NCBI GenBank assembly: GCA_002402545.1
Contig: DHGA01000016.1
Coordinates: forward strand, 1 to 7,610
DNA length: 7,610 nucleotides
Origin: Syntrophaceae bacterium UBA4810
GTDB lineage: Bacteria; Desulfobacterota; Syntrophia; Syntrophales; Smithellaceae
Reading direction: 5' to 3'
In this document: positions 5,962 through 7,610 of the stretch, piece by piece
Layout of the letters: each line of letters starts with the position of its first letter
How positions within the stretch are numbered: the stretch's first letter is position 1
Notes under the pieces: model-generated
What the model was told of the DNA's origin: nothing
The model's database searches: none
The model's input: only the letters and a program-made list of their open reading frames with translations
Position numbers and translations under genes: made by a program

Positions 5962-6681
5962 TCACTCCATAGGTTTTCTGGGTGGGGGCGGCCGTTTAAA
6001 AAACAATTCGGAAGGATTTTCGTTGATGCTTTCAGAAAATGACTGAAGGTTTTCCATAGTAACACGCAAACCCTCCATGGCTTTGTCTATGTTGGCAGTT
6101 GTGGATTCCAGATTGGACATAACGCTGTTGGTCTGTTTCCCATCAATAAAATTTTCCACGGCCAGCGTGGTGTTTTTTAATTGGTCGGATAAACCTTTAA
6201 AATCAACTGCTTTTATACTTTTCATTATTTCATTGGTGTCCGCCAGAAGCCGACTGATTTCGGAGCGGCGCGACGGAATAACAGGATAACTGTTCTGAAA
6301 ATTAATTCTCGGAGAGCTAGATTTTTCACCGGGCCTTACCTGATCGAGTTCGATAAATACGATTCCGGTTATACCCGTTGTCCTGAGTTGCGCTTCTGTA
6401 TGATTTTGAAGATCGGAAGATAAATCTACCTTCATAACCACTTCAATTAAGCGATCATCCGGCGCTACCTTAATGCTCTTTACTTTGCCTACTGCCACGC
6501 CGCGGTACTTGACAATGGAATCAGCCTGCAAACCCTGGACCGATTCATCGAAATAAGTGACGTAAATTGAGCCTTTCCTGAAAACGTCGGCGGCGCCAAC
6601 CCAGATTATTATAACAGCGGCCAAGACAGTGCCGGTGATAACAAAGATTCCGATTAAAAATTTTGAAGTTCTACCTGCCAT
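5962..6681 (-). CDS. mlaD: MlaD-type MCE domain protein, substrate-binding subunit of lipid ABC transporter
   Basis: Inner-membrane-anchored, periplasmic MCE protein; in the Mla system such subunits form a hexameric ring through which phospholipids pass. The 239 residues contain an N-terminal membrane helix (about 9-29), then the MCE domain (about 38-115), with SIVKYRGVAVGKVKSIKVAP and TTGITGIVFIELDQ as the diagnostic blocks. A long, probably helical region (about 138-222) follows, and the protein ends in a proline-rich tail (NPSELFFKRPPPPRKPME). E. coli MlaD is 183 residues, so the extension after the MCE domain is the notable difference. The ATG at 6679-6681 lies within the end of mlaF (11-nt overlap) and has GGAG 8 nt upstream, which points to translational coupling. 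The auxiliary lipoprotein gene follows after 12 nt. Confidence 0.95.
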   Translation of the reverse strand: MAGRTSKFLIGIFVITGTVLAAVIIIWVGAADVFRKGSIYVTYFDESVQGLQADSIVKYRGVAVGKVKSIKVAPDDRLIEVVMKVDLSSDLQNHTEAQLRTTGITGIVFIELDQVRPGEKSSSPRINFQNSYPVIPSRRSEISRLLADTNEIMKSIKAVDFKGLSDQLKNTTLAVENFIDGKQTNSVMSNLESTTANIDKAMEGLRVTMENLQSFSESINENPSELFFKRPPPPRKPME

Positions 6682-7465
6682 ATACGCTGCTCCGCTGGTT
6701 TTTCTCGGGTAATTGCCTGAGAAAAAAACTGCGTACCCTGGGATCTGTAGATTTTTCTTTTAGCGTTTGCGGCTTTCCTTCCGCGATTATGCCACGGGCG
6801 GTTTTGTCTAACATTACTACTCTGTGGGCGATTTTGCAAATAGATTCTAGCTCGTGCGTGACAATCACCATAGTCGTGCCCAGCGCTTCATTGGTTTTAA
6901 TGATCAGATCGTCAAGTTCCACGGCGGTAACAGGATCAAGTCCCGCGGAAAGCTCATCAAAAAACAGCACCGTAGGATCCAGTGCCATCGCCCGGGCAAT
7001 ACCCGCCCTTTTTTTCATGCCGCCGGATAATTCTGAAGGATAGTGGTTTTCATATCCGGCCAGATTAACCATGCCTAATTTCATCTTGATAATCATGTTT
7101 ATCATGTCGGAATCAAGATTTGTATATTCCTGAAGCGGCAAGGCAATATTTTCTTTTAATCTCATTGAACTGAATAAGGCGCTTGATTGAAAAAGCACCC
7201 CGATATTCTGGCGATAATCATTCAGCTGATCTTCGCGGGCGGTGACAATATCCATCCCCTGGAAAATCACCGAACCGGCGGATGGTTTTTGCAAACCGAT
7301 CATTATTTTCAGCAAAGTCGATTTGCCGCAGCCGCTTTCACCCACAACGACAAGTATTTCTCCTTTGTTCACCTGAAAATTAACATTTTCAAAAACAATG
7401 TTATCTCCAAAGCTCGCGGAAAGGTTTTTCACCACAATAAGCGGTTCATTTTTTTGAGCAGGCAA
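6671..7465 (-). CDS. mlaF: MlaF-type ABC transporter ATP-binding protein
   Basis: Cytoplasmic ATPase that powers the MlaE permease in lipid transport between inner and outer membrane. The 264 residues hold a complete nucleotide-binding domain: Walker A GESGCGKST (42-50), Q-loop Gln93, signature LSGGMKKRAGIARA (146-159), Walker B TVLFFDE (165-171), D-loop SAGLDP (173-178) and switch His204. The residue after Walker B Glu171 is Leu (DELSAGLD), where Pro is usual. The start is TTG at 7463-7465: an in-frame TGA lies six codons upstream, no in-frame ATG occurs before codon 55, and AGGGG sits 7 nt before the TTG. The gene begins 10 nt after the mlaE stop and overlaps mlaD by 11 nt. Confidence 0.95.
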   Translation of the reverse strand: MPAQKNEPLIVVKNLSASFGDNIVFENVNFQVNKGEILVVVGESGCGKSTLLKIMIGLQKPSAGSVIFQGMDIVTAREDQLNDYRQNIGVLFQSSALFSSMRLKENIALPLQEYTNLDSDMINMIIKMKLGMVNLAGYENHYPSELSGGMKKRAGIARAMALDPTVLFFDELSAGLDPVTAVELDDLIIKTNEALGTTMVIVTHELESICKIAHRVVMLDKTARGIIAEGKPQTLKEKSTDPRVRSFFLRQLPEKNQRSSVYGR

Positions 7466-7472
7466 ATCTATA

Positions 7473-7477
7473 CCCCT
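7473..7477 (-). promoter_or_regulatory. ribosome-binding site supporting the TTG start of mlaF
   Basis: AGGGG lies 7 nt upstream of the TTG and shares its first two bases with the TAG stop of mlaE (7478-7476). This places mlaF start selection directly at the point where ribosomes finish mlaE. Confidence 0.65.
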
Positions 7478-7610
7478 ATCTCAGATAATATAATGTTACG
7501 GCAAAAATAGAATCCGCCACCACAATAAGAAAAATCGCGGATACGACAGCGGATGTGGTATATTTTCCCACATCCTGAGCGCCGGAACGGACTTTGAACC
7601 CTCTTTGGCA
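7476..7610 (-). CDS. mlaE: MlaE-type lipid ABC permease, C-terminal end (partial)
   Basis: Only the last 44 residues and the stop codon are inside the window; the gene continues beyond 7610. The reading frame starts CQRGFKVRSGAQDVGKYTTS, the loop conserved near the end of MlaE permeases (RGF..GGA..VG..TT.AVV). It is followed by a final transmembrane helix (AVVSAIFLIVVADSIFAVTL) and a short YYLR end. MlaE is the membrane-spanning channel that pairs with MlaF and holds the MlaD ring. Identification rests on this motif, on the position 10 nt before mlaF, and on the operon order. Confidence 0.88.
   Translation of the reverse strand, partial: CQRGFKVRSGAQDVGKYTTSAVVSAIFLIVVADSIFAVTLYYLR

Noticed and set aside
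6654..6839. 61-codon minus-strand frame overlapping the mlaF-mlaD junction
   Set aside because: It lies out of frame within two well-supported genes, its composition (Arg, Gln, Asn-rich) is unlike a real protein, and it has no ribosome-binding site of note.
6663..7043. 126-codon plus-strand frame antisense to mlaF
   Set aside because: It is the mirror of a conserved ATPase coding sequence, with Ser/Val-rich shadow composition and no recognisable domain.
1..7610. Mobile element, CRISPR array, defence or toxin-antitoxin system
   Set aside because: No transposase, integrase, phage gene, terminal inverted repeats, spaced direct repeats or small two-gene toxin-type modules were seen. All substantial frames belong to housekeeping families.

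Overview
The window reads as an ordinary stretch of chromosome from a Gram-negative (diderm) bacterium, moderately AT-rich. Outer-membrane logistics dominate: an Mla/MCE lipid transporter with a lipoprotein partner, a LolC/E-type lipoprotein-release permease, RodZ and TatA. The gene order and a PqiC-like lipoprotein next to the MCE gene fit a Desulfobacterota ('Deltaproteobacteria', perhaps Syntrophales-like) genome. That placement is inferred from memory of such genomes, not proven here.

Layout, left to right. Positions 1-596 (-) hold the N-terminal 198 residues of a LolC/LolE-family permease, which runs off the window. Just upstream of it in the same transcription unit is lysS (648-2129, -), class II lysyl-tRNA synthetase. 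A divergent promoter region of about 170 bp separates lysS from ssb (2297-2704, +), single-strand DNA-binding protein. A perfect 34-bp palindrome (2716-2749) lies between ssb and the convergent pair rodZ-tatA (3909 to 2805, -). tatA is a 56-codon gene that is easily overlooked. A second divergent region (3910-4059) leads to an inositol-monophosphatase family gene (4060-4842, +). This converges on a leftward gene cluster filling 4880-7610: mlaE (C-terminal end only), mlaF, mlaD, an ABC-transport auxiliary lipoprotein and yjbQ.

How the genes fit together. mlaE, mlaF, mlaD and the lipoprotein are tightly packed (10-nt gap, 11-nt overlap, 12-nt gap). They should form one inner-membrane lipid-transport complex: MlaE permease, MlaF ATPase, membrane-anchored MCE protein, and an outer-membrane-facing lipoprotein. 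No MlaC or MlaB gene lies between mlaE and yjbQ; anything upstream of mlaE is outside the window. yjbQ follows after 23 nt and may be carried on the same transcript. rodZ (cell shape, MreB anchor) and tatA (folded-protein export) are 31 nt apart and share the palindrome as a terminator.

I found no mobile element, CRISPR array, RNA gene, toxin-antitoxin pair or defence island, and nothing that amounts to a clearly undescribed system. The points worth a second look are small: the short tatA and its pairing with rodZ, the long helical C-terminal extension of MlaD and its lipoprotein partner, a TTG start nested in the mlaE stop, a substituted residue after the MlaF Walker B motif, and the strand-asymmetric palindrome after ssb.
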